Source: Alphaproteobacteria bacterium
GTDB lineage: Bacteria > Pseudomonadota > Alphaproteobacteria > Micavibrionales > Micavibrionaceae
Reading direction: 5' to 3'
DNA: 64,000 bases
Assembly: GCA_002401695.1 (NCBI GenBank)
Contig: NVTV01000002.1
Location: 372,001-436,000 of the forward strand
A program made the translations under genes and the position numbers. The notes below the pieces were generated by a model. It was not told where the DNA came from. It made no database searches and saw nothing but the letters and a program-made list of their open reading frames with translations. Of the stretch, positions 26,684 to 36,697 are shown in pieces (the stretch's first letter is position 1; each line of letters opens with the position of its first letter).

Positions 26684-27469
26684 CTAAGTCATTACAATTG
26701 CACTGCTCATGTTTCTGAGCGTTGCAACAATGCTTTGCGCCGCCAGAATAGAGCTTTTCGGGTTCATCGGGTCAGGCATGTTCTCGATTTTTGAGACAAG
26801 TGTGGAGTACTCGCTCTTGATTGTGATTTCGTGCGCATTACTGACAGCTTGTGGATCAGCCCATATTTCAACACGGGTATCTTCTGCGCCAATGCCTGCA
26901 AGGCTTAAGGTCGCTGCAACATTGACGTTGGCGGGAAACCCTTTTGAAGCTTCGAGAGCATTGCCCTCAAACAGCAATGTTTTTTCCTTTATATCAGTGA
27001 GATCAATATCATTCTCGATAATATATGGTGCGCCTTTGAACCCAAGTGGCGGCTTTGTTGAGGCAATTTTTGCGCTTGTAATGCCCAGTTCTTTGATCGC
27101 ACGTACACCGTCCAAACCACATAATGCACCGGAGGGAATATAGACACGGCTTTGTGAATTCTTATAGTTATCCGCAATCTGTGGATAAAGAAGCCATGCG
27201 GCGGCGCTAATGAAAATAATATGCGTATTAGACTTAAATGCAGCTTCGGCCAATGCCGGAACGACGGAGGCGGGCAGGCATTCAATGGCCAAGTCGCAGC
27301 GAGTCATTAACGTGTCAAAATCGACATTAGGCACATCGAAGTCCGCTTTTGCATCGGGGTCTGAAATGCAATCCAACACGTAATTGTTGATACCCTTTTC
27401 GCTGGTTAATGTACGTGCCAGCGCACTTCCAATTGCGCCAACACCGGCGATTCCTATTTTTACACTCAT
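26684..27469 (-). CDS. Probable L-aspartate dehydrogenase (NadX-like)
   Basis: A 261-residue NAD(P)-binding protein. It begins with the Rossmann signature IGIAGVGAIGSALA and contains ECLPASVVPALAEAA, IPSGALCGLDGVRA, TTKPP-like STKPPLGFKGAP and FPANVNVAATLSLAGIG, the order found in the DUF108/aspartate dehydrogenase family. That family oxidises L-aspartate to iminosuccinate, for NAD synthesis or aspartate breakdown. Neither nadA nor nadC is adjacent. Its start overlaps the stop of the upstream Ldh-family gene by 4 bases. The unusual partner enzyme leaves the physiological substrate open. Confidence 0.85.
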   Translation of the reverse strand: MSVKIGIAGVGAIGSALARTLTSEKGINNYVLDCISDPDAKADFDVPNVDFDTLMTRCDLAIECLPASVVPALAEAAFKSNTHIIFISAAAWLLYPQIADNYKNSQSRVYIPSGALCGLDGVRAIKELGITSAKIASTKPPLGFKGAPYIIENDIDLTDIKEKTLLFEGNALEASKGFPANVNVAATLSLAGIGAEDTRVEIWADPQAVSNAHEITIKSEYSTLVSKIENMPDPMNPKSSILAAQSIVATLRNMSSAIVMT

Positions 27470-28464
27470 GCTGCTAAATCCTTTAGGTCTTGATAGACTG
27501 TGTCAATAATATCAATGGTTTCACTGTCGCTTGCGGCGCTGTGTAGGCGTTCTGATCGTTCCCCCGGAATAAGTATTTCAGAGATTTTTGCATCGTGCCT
27601 TGATGCTTTTACTTCTTGCAGTAAGGCCTCTACATGTTCTTCAAACTGTTCCTGTCCGACCAGCATATCAGGGTTGATTGTGATGAAGAATAGACCATCA
27701 CTGCCGCTGACTGCATCGCGTCCTGATTTTGCGCCTATGAGAGCACCACTTAAAATCTCGATGGCTAAACCGACAGAAAAGCCTTTATAACCGTTCATTG
27801 GTAACATCGCACCATTCATGGCATCACGAATGTCTTGCGATGGTTTTCCATCTTTATCCACAATAGCATCCACAGGTAAATCCTGCCCCCCCTTATGCAG
27901 TTGCAGAAGTTTCCCATACGCCCATTGCGCTGTCGTTATATCGATAACACAGGGTGTTTTCTTTGATGGAATACCAAATGATATCGGGTTCGTGCCAATA
28001 ACAGGGTCAAAGCCTTCAGGATGGCACACCAGTGCTTGCGAGTTACAGCCCGCAATTCCGATCAAACCATGTTCCACAAACAGGCGGTTATAATAATTCA
28101 TTGTGCCTGTTGTGCCGAAATGGTTGCGCACGCCAACGAAGCTGATCCCGTGCGCTTTGGCTTTCTCGATTGCGATGTGCGCCCCATACTCCGCCGCAAC
28201 AACGCCGATATTATTTTGCCCGTCAATAATGGTCAATGCGCCTAAATCCAGAGCTACGGAAGGCTTCGCATCCGGAATACCTTTCTTCTTCATTGCATCA
28301 ATGCACCATTTTATGCGTAATAAGCCATGAGACTTCTTCCCTGACATTTCATTATACATCAGGTGGTTATAGATCGTCTCTATAGCATTACCATCACTTA
28401 AACCCGCGTTTTCAAATGTGCGCTGGCAGAGGTCTCGAATTTCTGACTTGGGGATAGTCACCAT
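27466..28464 (-). CDS. Ldh family (malate/L-lactate/ureidoglycolate type) oxidoreductase
   Basis: A 332-residue NAD(P)-dependent dehydrogenase of the Ldh/MDH2 fold: SHGLLRI near residue 45, VGVRNHFGTTGTMNYY with the catalytic His, IGTNPISFGIP and the late NGYKGFSVGLAIEILSGAL. Family members act on malate, lactate, ureidoglycolate, sulfolactate or cyclic imino acids, and the sequence does not distinguish them. The ATG at 28464 (AGGA upstream) is chosen over an ATG at 28539 because the longer version would overlap divergent recO and add an odd N-terminus. It is translationally coupled to the aspartate dehydrogenase gene. Confidence 0.86.
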   Translation of the reverse strand: MVTIPKSEIRDLCQRTFENAGLSDGNAIETIYNHLMYNEMSGKKSHGLLRIKWCIDAMKKKGIPDAKPSVALDLGALTIIDGQNNIGVVAAEYGAHIAIEKAKAHGISFVGVRNHFGTTGTMNYYNRLFVEHGLIGIAGCNSQALVCHPEGFDPVIGTNPISFGIPSKKTPCVIDITTAQWAYGKLLQLHKGGQDLPVDAIVDKDGKPSQDIRDAMNGAMLPMNGYKGFSVGLAIEILSGALIGAKSGRDAVSGSDGLFFITINPDMLVGQEQFEEHVEALLQEVKASRHDAKISEILIPGERSERLHSAASDSETIDIIDTVYQDLKDLAA

Positions 28465-28518
28465 TATTTTTAATATCCTGCTGGAATCATGTGTTGTTCG
28501 TTGTGATAATAATAAACT

Positions 28519-29313
28519 ATGGAACAATGGCAAGATCAATCAATTATATTGGCGGTGCGCAGGCATGGCGAAAACGGTGCAATTGTATCTTTATTGACGC
28601 ATGACAACGGGCGGCAATCAGGATATGTGCGCGGCGCATTTTCCGTGAAAAATCGCGGCACGCTGGAGGTCGGTAACCTTGTCGACGCAAATTGGCGTGC
28701 CCGTAACAGTGACGATTTGGGTGCTTTAACGCTGGAACTCTCAAGATCAACGGCGGCGCGTATTATGCAAGACCCTTTGAAATTGGCGGCGTTACAGGCG
28801 GCATGCGGACTGTGTGATCAGGCCTTGCCCGAGAAAGAGGGGCATAAAGGCCTTTATGATGGATTATTGGCTTTGCTGAATATATTAGAGGGCGAGGTTT
28901 GGGCGGCTGGCTATATTATGTGGGAAATAGCGTTGCTCCGAGAGTTAGGATTTGCACTGGATTTAAGCCGTTGCGCAGGCGGCGGTGATGATAATGATTT
29001 GGCTTATGTCAGTCCAAAAACAGGATGTGCCGTGAGCCACAGCGCAGGAGAGCCATATAAAGACAAGCTATTACCCTTACCCGCCTTTCTAAAACCTAGT
29101 GGCGGTTCTGCGGAGCTTGTGGATATAATCACAGGCTTGCAAATGACGCGTTTCTTCCTTGAACACTGGGTTTTTGTGCATCATAATCGTGGATTGCCTG
29201 AGGCGCGTGAAAGGTTAGGCTTGCGTTTTGCCGAGCATTTTGTCAAAACAGAGACCTCAGATAATATTAGAAATACAAATGAACTAGGTAGTGAGCTCTA
29301 TGGCACAGGATAA
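28519..29313 (+). CDS. recO: DNA repair protein RecO
   Basis: RecO works with RecF and RecR to load RecA on SSB-coated DNA. The 264-residue protein has the N-terminal OB-fold segment IILAVRRHGENGAIVSLLT and GYVRGAFS, then a helical middle, and LRELGFALDLSRCAGGG-CAVSHSAGEPY in the region that often carries a zinc site. Here the Cys set is reduced, as in many alphaproteobacteria. The 3' end overlaps parC by 14 bases, and the divergent Ldh gene begins 54 bases upstream. Confidence 0.93.
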   Translation: MEQWQDQSIILAVRRHGENGAIVSLLTHDNGRQSGYVRGAFSVKNRGTLEVGNLVDANWRARNSDDLGALTLELSRSTAARIMQDPLKLAALQAACGLCDQALPEKEGHKGLYDGLLALLNILEGEVWAAGYIMWEIALLRELGFALDLSRCAGGGDDNDLAYVSPKTGCAVSHSAGEPYKDKLLPLPAFLKPSGGSAELVDIITGLQMTRFFLEHWVFVHHNRGLPEARERLGLRFAEHFVKTETSDNIRNTNELGSELYGTG

Positions 29314-31537
29314 TGAAGAACAGAGAATAATCGATCAGCCAATGACTAAGATCCTCTCGGATCGATACTTGTCTTATGCGCTGTCCACGATTATGAGCCG
29401 TTCTTTGCCGGATGTGCGTGACGGGATGAAGCCCGTGCATCGCCGTTTGATGTTCGCGATGTATCAGCTAAAACTTGCCCCGACGCAACGCCCGAAAAAG
29501 TCTGCGCGCGTTGTTGGTGATGTGATTGGTAAGTTCCACCCTCATGGCGATACCGCCGTTTATGATGCAATGGTGCGCTTGGCACAGGATTTCGCACAAC
29601 GCTATCCACTGGTGGATGGGCAGGGGAACTTCGGGAATATCGATGGCGATAATGCCGCAGCGATGCGGTATACAGAGGCGCGCTTAACCGATGTTGCCCT
29701 GATGTTGCTGGACGGGATAGAAGAAGACGCGGTTGATTTTCGCCCGACATATGACGGGTCAGAGACAGAGCCGGTGGTTCTGCCCGGTGGCTTTCCGAAC
29801 TTGCTCGCCAATGGGTCGAGCGGTATTGCCGTTGGTATGGCAACAAATATTCCACCGCATAACGTAGCGGAGCTTTGCACCGCGATGGAGCTGATGCTCG
29901 AAAAAGATCCAACCATTGCCGAAATTGTCGATATTGTGCAAGGGCCTGATATGCCAACGGGCGGTACATTGGTTGAGAAAAAAGAAGATATCGTTCGCGC
30001 CTATGAAACAGGCAAGGGCGCTTTCCGTATCCGCGCAAAGTGGGAAAAGGAAGATCTGAAACAGGGCATGTACCAAATTGTGGTCACTGAAATCCCGTAT
30101 CAGGTGCAAAAATCGAAGTTGATCGAGAGAATAGCGGACTTGATAACCCTAAAGAAACTGCCACTTCTTGATGATGTACGTGACGAATCCGCAGAGGATA
30201 TCCGCCTTGTTATCGTGCCGAAGAACCGTAATGTCGAAGCCGAACTTCTGATGGAGGCTCTGTTTAGATCATGTGATCTTGAAACGCGCTTTAACATGAA
30301 CCTTAACGTGCTGGAAAATGGTTTAGTACCACGTGTTATGAACTTGAAAGAGGTTCTCCAATGCTGGATGGATCATCAAAAAGAGGTTCTTGTTCGTCGC
30401 TCTGCTTATCGCCTTGAAAAAGTGCTGCATCGTTTAGATGTTTTAGATGCTTATCTTATTGTTTTCCTGAATGTTGATGAAGTTATTCGTATTATCCGTT
30501 TTGAAGATAAGCCCAAGGAATGTTTGATAAAGACCTTTAATTTGAATGATGTTCAGGTTGAGGCGATCTTGAATTTACGCTTGCGTCGCTTGCACAAGTT
30601 GGAAGAGATGGAAATCCGTACAGAGCATGACGAACTTGAAAAAGAGCGTGAGGCGCTTGAAAAGCTTATTGGCTCGGAAGTACGCCAATGGACGCGGATC
30701 AAAAAGCAAATCGCGCATATTAAGAAATTATTTGGTGAGGACACCGTTCTTGGTAAGCGTCGTACGATGATTGGTTCTGCGCCTGCACCAATGACTGTTG
30801 ATCTTGATGCGGTGATGATCGAGAAAGAGCCGATTACAGTGGTTTGTTCCTCCCAAGGATGGATCAAGGCGTTAAAAGGTCACGGGCATAATGGCGCGGA
30901 TATCAAGTATAAAGATGGCGATCGCGGGCAGTTCATGATTGAGGCGCAAACGACGGATAAACTGGTTATTTTTGCAACGAACGGGCGTTTCTATACGCTT
31001 GGCTGTGATAAATTGCCCTCTGGACGCGGTTTTGGGGAGCCTTTGCGCATTATTGTTGATATTCCAAATGATGCCAATGTGATGATGATGACCCTGCATC
31101 AACCTGCGCGCAAGATGCTGCTGGCCTCTACGGATGGGCGTGGCTTTGTGGTGAATTCGGATGATATATTGGCGCAGACCAAGACGGGTAAGCAGGTTTT
31201 GAATGTCTCGGGCAAGGTTCAGGCCGCCATTTGTCGCTATATGGATGATGGCGACGACCATGTTGCGGTGATTGGTAAAAACCGCAAAATGCTGGTCTTC
31301 CCATTATCAGATGTTCCTGAAATGAGCAAAGGGAAGGGCGTTATCCTGCAAAAATTCAAGGATGGAAACCTATCCGATGCCAAGACTTTTAATCTGGAGC
31401 AGGGCTTATCCTATAAATATGGATCAGGTTCAACCATTGTGGATGATATCACCCCATGGATCGGTAAACGCGCCGGAGCAGGCCGCTTACCACCGAATGG
31501 ATTCCCGAAGAGCAACAGGTTCGATTATAAATTTTAA
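29300..31537 (+). CDS. parC: DNA topoisomerase IV subunit A
   Basis: ParC is the DNA-cleaving subunit of topoisomerase IV, which unlinks daughter chromosomes. The 745-residue protein has the type IIA core: YLSYALSTIMSRSLPDVRDG, KSARVVGDVIGKFHPHGD (the quinolone-region helix) and the catalytic Tyr in AMRYTEARL. Length and the short beta-pinwheel C-terminal domain favour ParC over GyrA (usually about 850-900). The ATG at 29300 is chosen over a GTG at 29291 because GTGAG lies just upstream of it. parE is not in the window. It ends 10 bases before the convergent yceI-like gene. Confidence 0.93.
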   Translation: MAQDNEEQRIIDQPMTKILSDRYLSYALSTIMSRSLPDVRDGMKPVHRRLMFAMYQLKLAPTQRPKKSARVVGDVIGKFHPHGDTAVYDAMVRLAQDFAQRYPLVDGQGNFGNIDGDNAAAMRYTEARLTDVALMLLDGIEEDAVDFRPTYDGSETEPVVLPGGFPNLLANGSSGIAVGMATNIPPHNVAELCTAMELMLEKDPTIAEIVDIVQGPDMPTGGTLVEKKEDIVRAYETGKGAFRIRAKWEKEDLKQGMYQIVVTEIPYQVQKSKLIERIADLITLKKLPLLDDVRDESAEDIRLVIVPKNRNVEAELLMEALFRSCDLETRFNMNLNVLENGLVPRVMNLKEVLQCWMDHQKEVLVRRSAYRLEKVLHRLDVLDAYLIVFLNVDEVIRIIRFEDKPKECLIKTFNLNDVQVEAILNLRLRRLHKLEEMEIRTEHDELEKEREALEKLIGSEVRQWTRIKKQIAHIKKLFGEDTVLGKRRTMIGSAPAPMTVDLDAVMIEKEPITVVCSSQGWIKALKGHGHNGADIKYKDGDRGQFMIEAQTTDKLVIFATNGRFYTLGCDKLPSGRGFGEPLRIIVDIPNDANVMMMTLHQPARKMLLASTDGRGFVVNSDDILAQTKTGKQVLNVSGKVQAAICRYMDDGDDHVAVIGKNRKMLVFPLSDVPEMSKGKGVILQKFKDGNLSDAKTFNLEQGLSYKYGSGSTIVDDITPWIGKRAGAGRLPPNGFPKSNRFDYKF

Positions 31538-31547
31538 GCCAGAGTGT

Positions 31548-32195
31548 TTATTTTGGTTGAGTATCTTCTGCATCATTGTGTAAATTCGCAACGGCAGATA
31601 TGAACACCTGAACATCATCACTCATGCGGCGGATTCCAACACGATCTAATCCATAAAGAACGTTCCATTCCGAGCGTTTAAACGTTCCATATGCCGAAAA
31701 AGAAACCTTGTTTGGGTCTATTTTGGTCGCATAGCGATCAGTCATTTTATTTTCAAATGTAATTTCTAATGTAATGGGGTGGGTTTCCCCGACTAAAGTA
31801 AGGTCAGCCACCATAATTCCTGTATTTATACTGGTTCTTTCAATTTTTGTACTCTTGAGCTTTATCGTAGAAAAAAGTGAGGTTTTTAGGATTTTGCTGC
31901 CTTCTATTATATCTTTGAGAATCTCATCCTTATGAAACTCATGGTCAAGTGATAAGCTTGAAGCATCTAATGTCACATCAATCCATGAATTTGTAGGTTC
32001 CCATTCGTCAAAATAGATTTGTCCTGAGAAATTTAGAAACTCGCCTTTAATAATATCGGCGGTACACATCTTAGTAACAAACCTTGCAAAACTTTGGTTT
32101 TGATCTATGTCATAGAGCCTAGGCTTCAGTGGGTCAGCTATCACTGAAGGTGGGAGCAGCAAAAAACAGATAATAACTATCAATCGTATAAACAT
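31548..32195 (-). CDS. YceI family periplasmic protein
   Basis: A 215-residue protein with a Sec signal peptide (cleavage near residue 20 after VIA) and a YceI lipocalin-like beta barrel: YDIDQNQSFARFVTK at the start, then alternating strands, DLTLVGETHPITLEITF and the C-terminal DRVGIRRMSDDVQVFI. The family binds isoprenoid-type lipids in the periplasm, and some members respond to base or osmotic stress. It lies 28 bases downstream of nothing obvious on its strand: motB ends its own unit upstream at 32240. Confidence 0.85.
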   Translation of the reverse strand: MFIRLIVIICFLLLPPSVIADPLKPRLYDIDQNQSFARFVTKMCTADIIKGEFLNFSGQIYFDEWEPTNSWIDVTLDASSLSLDHEFHKDEILKDIIEGSKILKTSLFSTIKLKSTKIERTSINTGIMVADLTLVGETHPITLEITFENKMTDRYATKIDPNKVSFSAYGTFKRSEWNVLYGLDRVGIRRMSDDVQVFISAVANLHNDAEDTQPK

Positions 32196-32239
32196 AAATC
32201 GTTTGTAAAACGGTAGATGCTTTGAGTCAATCAGAAATC

Positions 32240-33211
32240 CTAAGGAAACTCAACAGCACCCGGGGTTTTTTGGTACGGATTGATTGGGATAGCGGGGAGT
32301 GATGGTGCTTGTTCAATGAAATCACTGTCATCCTCTATCAAATCGCCATCCTCTTCGGGGGCGGGTGGAGCTGTTAGCACTTCATTGAGTAAAATCAGAG
32401 TAATGCGGCGGTTTCTGGGGTCGAGCGGGTCATCCACGATCAGGGGCAGCGTGTCTGCTTTGCCCATCACATTATTGAGACGTTCTACCGGTATACCAGC
32501 GCCCAGCATGACACGGCGTGATGCATTGGCGCGATCCGCCGACAGTTCCCAGTTCGTATATATTGCCCCCTTGGCATAACGCGTGGCATCAGTATGTCCG
32601 CGAATAGACAGCTCATTAGGCATATCGAGAACGATTTCTGTAATTTTTTCTAATAGTCGTTTGGTTTTTTCAAACATCCGCGCGCTGCCCGGTGGAAACA
32701 TAGATTCGCCGTCCTGATCAATAATTTGAATGCGCAGCCCCTCCGGCGTTACATCAATGAGCAAATTCTTCGCCAGCTTGGCAAGAGCCTTGCTCTCCTG
32801 AATGGCTTTTATTATCTTCTCGGCGGTTTTTTCAAAGCGCTTTTTCTCGGCGGCTTTACGCGCTTGACCAACTGTTGATTTGCTTGTTGAGCCACGTTTG
32901 ATTTGCTTGGTGACTTGTTGCTTAATAATGGGGCTTTTGTTGGATGCCATAGCCCCTTCCGGTGACATCGTTAAACCGCCCATAAGGCCACCCGCGCCGC
33001 TTTTACTATCTGAAATCATGGCGTGGCTGGGGTTGAAATAATCGGAGATCGCGTTTTTCTGCTCTTTGGTTGTTGCATTCAATAACCACATGAGCAAAAA
33101 GAACGCCATCATTGCCGTCACAAAATCGGCGTAGGCAACTTTCCATGCACCACCATGGTGAGCATAGGGCAGTTCAACAACCTTAATGTCTATATGGCCT
33201 GATTGAGACAT
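32240..33211 (-). CDS. motB: Flagellar motor stator protein MotB
   Basis: MotB and MotA form the proton-driven stator of the flagellar motor. The 323-residue protein has a short cytoplasmic N-terminus, one transmembrane helix with the proton-carrying Asp29 in AYADFVTAMMAFFLLMWL, a long Lys-rich linker, and an OmpA-like peptidoglycan-binding domain (about 165-285) with RGHTDATRYAKG and NRRITL. The C-terminal 35 residues are acidic and Pro-rich. It follows motA by 21 bases on the same strand. Confidence 0.94.
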   Translation of the reverse strand: MSQSGHIDIKVVELPYAHHGGAWKVAYADFVTAMMAFFLLMWLLNATTKEQKNAISDYFNPSHAMISDSKSGAGGLMGGLTMSPEGAMASNKSPIIKQQVTKQIKRGSTSKSTVGQARKAAEKKRFEKTAEKIIKAIQESKALAKLAKNLLIDVTPEGLRIQIIDQDGESMFPPGSARMFEKTKRLLEKITEIVLDMPNELSIRGHTDATRYAKGAIYTNWELSADRANASRRVMLGAGIPVERLNNVMGKADTLPLIVDDPLDPRNRRITLILLNEVLTAPPAPEEDGDLIEDDSDFIEQAPSLPAIPINPYQKTPGAVEFP

Positions 33212-33232
33212 ATGTTCTCGTTTATCTTTCTA

Positions 33233-34123
33233 TTAGCCTGTCGGCGGCGGTAATTCGTTTAAGATTTCTTCCAGTTCGGCAAAGCTTGGTGCAATGCCGT
33301 GGGGTAAGGCTTTTCGGGCAAATTCAACGGCAACTTGTGGCGCTGCACCACTTAGAAATGCAACAATCCCAGCCCTTAGAACTCTATAATACATAACTTT
33401 GGAATCGGCTTTTTCTTGCATTGCTTCTGATAGCGGCCCAACCATACCGTATGATAGCCACACCCCAAGGAACGTACCAACCAACGCACCCCCGATAAGT
33501 TTACCCAAAACCTCGGGCGGCTCGGCGATTGAGGCCATGGTCTTGATAACACCAAGCACCGCCGCAACAATACCAAGAGCAGGAATACCTTCTGCCATCA
33601 TGTGGACAGCATGGGGTGGGTGGTTGGCATGATTTGCGATTTCCGTGATTTCTTTGTCCATTAAGCCACCGATTTGCCCCGGGTCTTCGTTGCCTAAGGA
33701 GATAATGCGGAAATAATCACAGACGAATTCTACCGCATGGTGATTGCCGTGGAATTTGGGGAATTGACTGAAGAGATCACTATCATTCGGGTTTTCGACA
33801 TGAACCTCTAAAGCGAGAAATCCTTTTGATCTTGCCAGTTTGAACATGGTGAACATCATGCTGAGCAGCTCTATATAGTCTTCCTTTTTATACTCAACGG
33901 GCTTAATCAGAACGTTACACCCCTTTAGAGAGGCTTTGATTGTATCCATGGAATTGGAGATCATAAATGCTGCAAACGCACAGCCCATAATAATTACTAT
34001 TTCACCAGGGGCAGCAGGAATAATAACGCCCATAAGAAGGTGCATTGCCTTTTCGAAGCCGGCCGTCATAACAAGACCACCAAACGTTGCTACGAAAACC
34101 ATAATGAAGCCGAGCATTTTCAT
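33233..34123 (-). CDS. motA: Flagellar motor stator protein MotA
   Basis: The 296-residue partner of MotB. Four transmembrane helices are visible: two near the N-terminus (about 3-22 and 35-55) and two in the second half (about 168-190 and 200-225). The conserved EGIPALGIVAAVLGVIKTM and VGTFLGVWLSYG segments are those that line the proton path. The cytoplasmic loop between them carries the charged residues that touch the rotor. No flagellar structural genes are adjacent except a FliL-like protein at 42537. The 213-base gap upstream of motA holds no recognised gene. Confidence 0.95.
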   Translation of the reverse strand: MKMLGFIMVFVATFGGLVMTAGFEKAMHLLMGVIIPAAPGEIVIIMGCAFAAFMISNSMDTIKASLKGCNVLIKPVEYKKEDYIELLSMMFTMFKLARSKGFLALEVHVENPNDSDLFSQFPKFHGNHHAVEFVCDYFRIISLGNEDPGQIGGLMDKEITEIANHANHPPHAVHMMAEGIPALGIVAAVLGVIKTMASIAEPPEVLGKLIGGALVGTFLGVWLSYGMVGPLSEAMQEKADSKVMYYRVLRAGIVAFLSGAAPQVAVEFARKALPHGIAPSFAELEEILNELPPPTG

Positions 34124-34336
34124 TGCCTGATTTTATCCTTTTCATACTGTGTCGCAGCGAAGATCGCCTGCACGGGCAATACTTGCCCAAAAAATAAATT
34201 AGATGACTGTAAAGTACGCAGTGAACATATGACGCGAGAGAATCAAAGAAGTGTCATATATGAAATATATCTCATTATGCTGTTTTTTCCCTTAAAAATC
34301 AAGAAACTGGATATAATATCTAACAGATATAAACCA

Positions 34337-35338
<1,002 letters not shown>

Positions 35339-35453
35339 TCATGTTTTTTACGTTTCTTTAAGTAAAAGATATATAAAATTACTTTGAGGTTAGATCAACT
35401 TTAATTATGATCGGCAAAATGAATAGTTCAGAAAAATATCCGGAGATACCATT

Positions 35454-35912
35454 GTGACCACACCATATTATGAGTCAATTCAACTGATTGAACGATTGCA
35501 TCGTCATTTTCTGGACGTGTTGAAAGTGGAGCTGGATAAAAAGAATATTCAGGACATCAACAACGTGCAGTGTATGATCTTGTACAATGTTGGCGAAGAA
35601 GAGATGACTGTTGGTGAACTCACGATTCGTGGCTATTACCTTGGGTCTAATGTTTCTTATAACGTTAAGAAAATGGTTGAAAATGATTACCTTATTCAAG
35701 AGCGCTCTGTGCATGATAAGCGTTCTATCCGTGTTAGGTTGTCCGAGAAGGGGATTGAGCTGTGTGGCATGATTTCTGCTATGTTTGATCGTCATGAAGA
35801 GCAGATAAAAGGCTCTGATATTACAGAGGATCGCTTAGCAGAGCTGAACCAAACGCTTAAAATGCTGGAGCGTTTCTGGGCACAGCAAACCAATTTTGGC
35901 AGTGGCTTTTAA
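35454..35912 (+). CDS. ldtR: MarR family regulator, LdtR-like
   Basis: A 152-residue winged-helix protein starting with GTG and a GGAG site at 35442-35445. The wing-helix region reads VGELTIRGYYLGSNVSYNVKKMVENDYL followed by RSVHDKRSIRVRLSEKG, which closely fits the LdtR branch of MarR known from Rhizobiales and Liberibacter, where it controls an L,D-transpeptidase gene. The L,D-transpeptidase and DUF882 genes at 22257-24612 are possible targets here; this is inference. It is followed by a small DUF6898-like gene. Confidence 0.85.
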   Translation: MTTPYYESIQLIERLHRHFLDVLKVELDKKNIQDINNVQCMILYNVGEEEMTVGELTIRGYYLGSNVSYNVKKMVENDYLIQERSVHDKRSIRVRLSEKGIELCGMISAMFDRHEEQIKGSDITEDRLAELNQTLKMLERFWAQQTNFGSGF

Positions 35913-35959
35913 TCTGCAGATGTTACTTTTTCGAACGTCTCTAAATATATTATGATGCC

Positions 35960-36154
35960 ATGGATAATCTAAAAAATCGCGAAATCATTATCGAGTTTCA
36001 CCCAATAGGCAATGTGGTGAAGGTTTCTGCGATGGACACGCAATCCCTAACCGAAATTTGTATACAGGGTCCAACCAGCACATCGAAAGAAATTCTCAAA
36101 CGCAATGCCTTAAAACGTCTGGAGTATGTTTTGAAAAAGAAAGGATTGATTTAG
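35960..36154 (+). CDS. Small DUF6898-like protein
   Basis: A 64-residue protein: a beta-rich first half (IIIEFHPIGNVVKVSAMD), then TEICIQGP and a basic C-terminal helix, LKRNALKRLEYVLKKKG. The pattern matches a small alphaproteobacterial family (DUF6898) of unknown function, often found near rpiB and glyA as it is here. It starts 47 bases after ldtR. It is too small for an enzyme, and the basic helix might bind RNA, DNA or membrane. Confidence 0.7.
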   Translation: MDNLKNREIIIEFHPIGNVVKVSAMDTQSLTEICIQGPTSTSKEILKRNALKRLEYVLKKKGLI

Positions 36155-36221
36155 GGACATTGCGACTATATATTATTTTTTCTTTATAAAGTTGATATGC
36201 GTTGTGCGTAAAGGATTCTAA

Positions 36222-36644
36222 ATGGAAAAGCTCGCGATAGCTTGTGACCACGGTGGCTATGCTTTGAAAGAGGCAATAAAAGCGCGTTTTGCGGACAAAG
36301 TCGAGTTCATCGATCTCGGCGCACATTCTACTGATTCTGTTGATTACCCCGAATACGGTCAAGCCGTTGCTAAAGCCATTGTTGATGGTGATGTGGCGCG
36401 CGGCATACTGATCTGCGGAACGGGCATTGGCATATCAATTGCGGCTAATCGCTTTCCTGAAATTCGGGCGGCGCTGTGTACGGACGTAACGATGGCGCGC
36501 CTGACGCGACTGCATAATGATGCGAATGTGCTTGCCCTTGGCGCGCGGATTATTGGTGAGGAAGTGGCTTTTGACATTGTTGAGGCATTCTTAACAACTA
36601 AATTTGAAGGCGGGCGTCATTTGAACCGTATTAAAAAATTATAG
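36222..36644 (+). CDS. rpiB: Ribose 5-phosphate isomerase B
   Basis: Interconverts ribose 5-phosphate and ribulose 5-phosphate. The 140-residue protein starts with ACDHGGYALKEAI, has GTGIGISIAANR near residues 66-77 (phosphate binding) and RLTRLHNDANVLALGAR, the RpiB family order. LacA-type sugar isomerases share the fold, but no galactose-6-phosphate genes are present. It lies 53 bases before glyA; the product ribulose 5-phosphate also feeds RibB in the nearby riboflavin operon. Confidence 0.93.
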   Translation: MEKLAIACDHGGYALKEAIKARFADKVEFIDLGAHSTDSVDYPEYGQAVAKAIVDGDVARGILICGTGIGISIAANRFPEIRAALCTDVTMARLTRLHNDANVLALGARIIGEEVAFDIVEAFLTTKFEGGRHLNRIKKL

Positions 36645-36697
36645 ATAAAACGAATTAGATAATAAATTGATTTTCAAAATAGAAGGATACGAAAATA

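Noticed and set aside
29391-30109. Long minus-strand open frames opposite parC
   Set aside because: They are antisense to a strongly conserved gene, Arg/His/Ser-rich, and explained by its codon bias.
36645-36697. Glycine riboswitch upstream of glyA
   Set aside because: Only 53 bases lie between rpiB and glyA, less than one aptamer.
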